From: CAWATZ01 sp963784995
GTDB lineage: Bacteria > Planctomycetota > Planctomycetia > Gemmatales > Gemmataceae
Reading direction: 5' to 3'
Length of the DNA stretch: 64,000 nt
Assembly (NCBI GenBank): GCA_963784995.1
Contig: CAWATZ010000006.1
Span: forward strand, 124,001-188,000
Below, piece by piece: positions 62,659-64,000 of the stretch. The notes beneath the pieces are model-generated. The model was not told the DNA's origin. It ran no database searches and was given only the letters and a program-made list of their open reading frames with translations. The translations under genes were made by a program, and so were the position numbers. Positions within the stretch are counted from its first letter, which is position 1. Each line of letters opens with the position of its first letter.

Positions 62659-63047
62659 TGATGTTTCCTCCCGTTGACCCGGGCCAGTTCGTCTTCGACC
62701 AGCCGCAGGATCTCAGCCGGCGACAGGGCGCTCTCCACCGCCTCCCGCAAGGCGGCCCGGATGCGCCCCTGAACGATGTGCTTGCGTCGCGCCTGACACA
62801 GCTCCGGAGCCCTGGGCGTCACTTCCATCCCCTTGCCGCGCACCACCGATACCAGCCCCTGCCGCTCCAGCTCCTGGACCGCCCGGGCCGCCGTGTTGGG
62901 ATGCACCAGCAGCCGCTGAGCCAGGTCGCGCACGCTGGGGATCATCGTCCCCGGAGTCAGTCCGCCCGAGGCAATGGCGAAGATGACCTGCGTGACGATC
63001 TGCTCGTAGACCGGGACGTTGCTGTCCTTTTCAATGGAAATCAGCAT
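62655..63047 (-). CDS. GntR family regulator, YtrA type
   Basis: 130 residues. The winged helix lies at about residues 12-75 (SNVPVYEQIVTQVIFAIASG, DLAQRLLVHPNTAARAVQEL and GLVSVVRGKGMEVT). The short C-terminal helical tail without a ligand domain is the YtrA class, which commonly controls a neighbouring ABC operon. It is the first gene of the operon and overlaps the ATPase by four bases. It should therefore repress its own promoter in the region 63048-63250, where palindrome P17 is also found; no exact operator can be named. Confidence 0.85.
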   Translation of the reverse strand: MLISIEKDSNVPVYEQIVTQVIFAIASGGLTPGTMIPSVRDLAQRLLVHPNTAARAVQELERQGLVSVVRGKGMEVTPRAPELCQARRKHIVQGRIRAALREAVESALSPAEILRLVEDELARVNGRKHQ

Positions 63048-63249
63048 GCTGGCACCAATCCCCGGTTTTCCGCACTGAAGCCAGGCAAGGGCAATAAGAA
63101 CACCGACCCGGGGTGGAAGTGTACCAGGTCCACGTTACACTAGGACGGTGGGTGCGGCAAGAGGCAATCCGGGGCAGATCAGCGAAAAAAGTTGACTGAG
63201 GAAGTTGCGCGGCCCTGTTTTTTGTTTTTGAACTGCCTTGCTTCGTTCG

Positions 63250-63412
63250 ACTTTTGCCGATTTGGAGTGCGGCAGTAGCTTTGCTCTGCCGCTTTTGTTT
63301 CTTCTGTTGGTTTTTGTTTCTTGGACTGGCCTAACAAGGGAAAAGCAAAAACAAAAGACCAAACAAAAGCGGCAGAGCAAAGCTACTGCCGCACTCCATA
63401 ATCGGCAAAAGT
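63250..63412. repeat. Palindrome P17 (about 51-bp arms), intergenic
   Basis: The left arm 63250-63300 begins ACTTTTGCCGATTTGGAGTG, and the right arm 63361-63412 is its complement with a single indel. The 60-nt loop is T/A-rich with further short complementarity. It lies 26 nt past the acylphosphatase stop and upstream of the GntR gene. Confidence 0.93.
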
Positions 63413-63437
63413 GGAGCTTAGGGTGTTGTGTCTTCTG

Positions 63438-63731
63438 TTACCGCACCACGTGAAACCCCGTGAACTGTCCCGTCGCCGGCCGTTCCTCGATCTTCTCCTC
63501 ATCGACGTAGTTCCGCATCCGCTGCCGCACTTCCTGGAGAAAGCGCTGCACTTCCGGCTCAGCTCCCTCCACCAGCAGCTGCACCCGTCCATCGGAGAGA
63601 TTGCGCACCCAGCCGGTCACGTTGTGGCCGTGCGCGATCGAAACCGCCGTCGCCCGGAAGCCGACACCCTGAACCATCCCGGAGTAATACACCATCCGGG
63701 CCGTCCGGCCGCTGCCGCTCTCCGCGCTCAT
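63438..63731 (-). CDS. Acylphosphatase
   Basis: 97 residues, intact. The family signatures are present: MVQGVGFRATAVSIAHGHNV with the catalytic Arg, and GWVRNLSDGRVQLLVEG with the catalytic Asn. Acylphosphatases hydrolyse acyl phosphates such as 1,3-bisphosphoglycerate in the cytoplasm. The N-terminal ~12 residues (MSAESGSGRTAR) look like a short extension. It stands alone between P17 and a repeat protein gene transcribed in the same direction. Confidence 0.92.
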   Translation of the reverse strand: MSAESGSGRTARMVYYSGMVQGVGFRATAVSIAHGHNVTGWVRNLSDGRVQLLVEGAEPEVQRFLQEVRQRMRNYVDEEKIEERPATGQFTGFHVVR

Positions 63732-63817
63732 TTCCCTCTCCTCGGTCTCATCCCAGGCGATCCTTTCAGTCTACCGCATCAGGACAAACAGAGCAGCCCT
63801 GCCCAGCTTTGTCTCCA

Positions 63818-64000
63818 TCAGCGCCGCCGTGCCGTGAAGTACAGCTTGCCTCCGAAGCGCGTCAATCCCGCCGGCGCGGCCCCCCGTGGGCCCGTGCTGA
63901 TGCGGGTGACCATTTCGGTGCCGTTCGCACTTCCGGTGGTACTCCAGAGTTGATCGCCGTTGATCCCATCGTCAGCCACGAAATACAGCTTGTCGCGGAA
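63818..64000 (-). CDS. Partial ELWxTxG-type repeat protein, C-terminal end only
   Basis: The C-terminal 60 residues of a larger gene run off the window end. They include two copies of the same repeat: LYFVADDGINGDQLWSTTGS followed by NGTEMVTRI, then LTRFGGKLYFTARRR and a stop. This is the ELWxTDGT repeat found in large secreted or surface proteins of planctomycetes; its beta-propeller-like fold is likely but unproven. The N-terminus, signal and full length lie outside the window. Confidence 0.6.
   Translation of the reverse strand, partial: FRDKLYFVADDGINGDQLWSTTGSANGTEMVTRISTGPRGAAPAGLTRFGGKLYFTARRR

Noticed and set aside
1..64000. tRNA or rRNA genes
   Set aside because: No sequence with tRNA arm signatures or rRNA landmarks was noticed on either strand; a covariance search would be needed to exclude them fully.

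Overview
The window looks like chromosome from a planctomycete, most likely the Gemmata lineage (Gemmataceae). The GC content is high. The gene content fits: a TIGR02996 domain, an MJ0042 zinc-finger/HEAT protein, a Tat-exported Gfo/Idh/MocA oxidoreductase, DUF4058, an ELWxTxG-type repeat protein and giant ABC-2 permeases. Many long palindromes are scattered between and inside genes. The species assignment is inference. About twenty single- or two-base frame breaks interrupt otherwise well-conserved genes. They include both insertions and deletions, which points to residual sequencing error more than to real decay, so broken genes are annotated here as single loci.

Layout. 0-6.7 kb: a hypothetical gene, a very large three-module amidohydrolase, a zinc-ribbon protein and a small membrane protein. 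6.7-8.5 kb: an Rpn-family nuclease gene between two ~300-bp direct repeats, each carrying a different palindrome at the same site. 8.5-21.5 kb: secreted PHP/EF-hand hydrolase, zinc-finger/HEAT protein, fused membrane spermidine-synthase-like protein, class C serine hydrolase, hybrid histidine kinase and a membrane protein. 21.5-29.7 kb (minus strand): Pat-like acyl-CoA synthetase/acetyltransferase, universal stress protein, IlvE-type aminotransferase, and a lysS-lolE-lolD cluster. 29.9-38.5 kb: membrane coiled-coil protein, a repeat-rich gap, Tat oxidoreductase, a toxin-antitoxin pair, a divergent dual-OB/DUF488 pair, quinone oxidoreductase, alpha/beta hydrolase and DUF4058.

38.7-46 kb: a CheB-CheR-PAS fusion overlaps a hybrid kinase and is followed by the most striking gene of the window, a clear homologue of the eukaryotic major vault protein (43731-45974). 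It has vault repeats, shoulder, cap helix and cap ring. 46-52.5 kb: an ECF sigma remnant, two tandem paralogues of unknown function, a thioredoxin-like gene with an in-frame TGA that may encode selenocysteine, an esterase, and an unusual LRR protein ending in sigma-70 region 4. 52.5-63 kb (minus strand): an apparent operon of GntR regulator, ABC ATPase and three giant paralogous ABC-2 permeases, one with tandem polysaccharide-export-like domains. The window ends with acylphosphatase and a partial repeat protein.

At least fifteen long palindromes are present, with several sequence families. Four lie in frame inside two conserved proteins, the hybrid kinase and the spermidine-synthase-like protein. 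One is nested in another, and one appears to have removed the natural stop of an esterase. They behave like small inserted elements rather than simple terminators.
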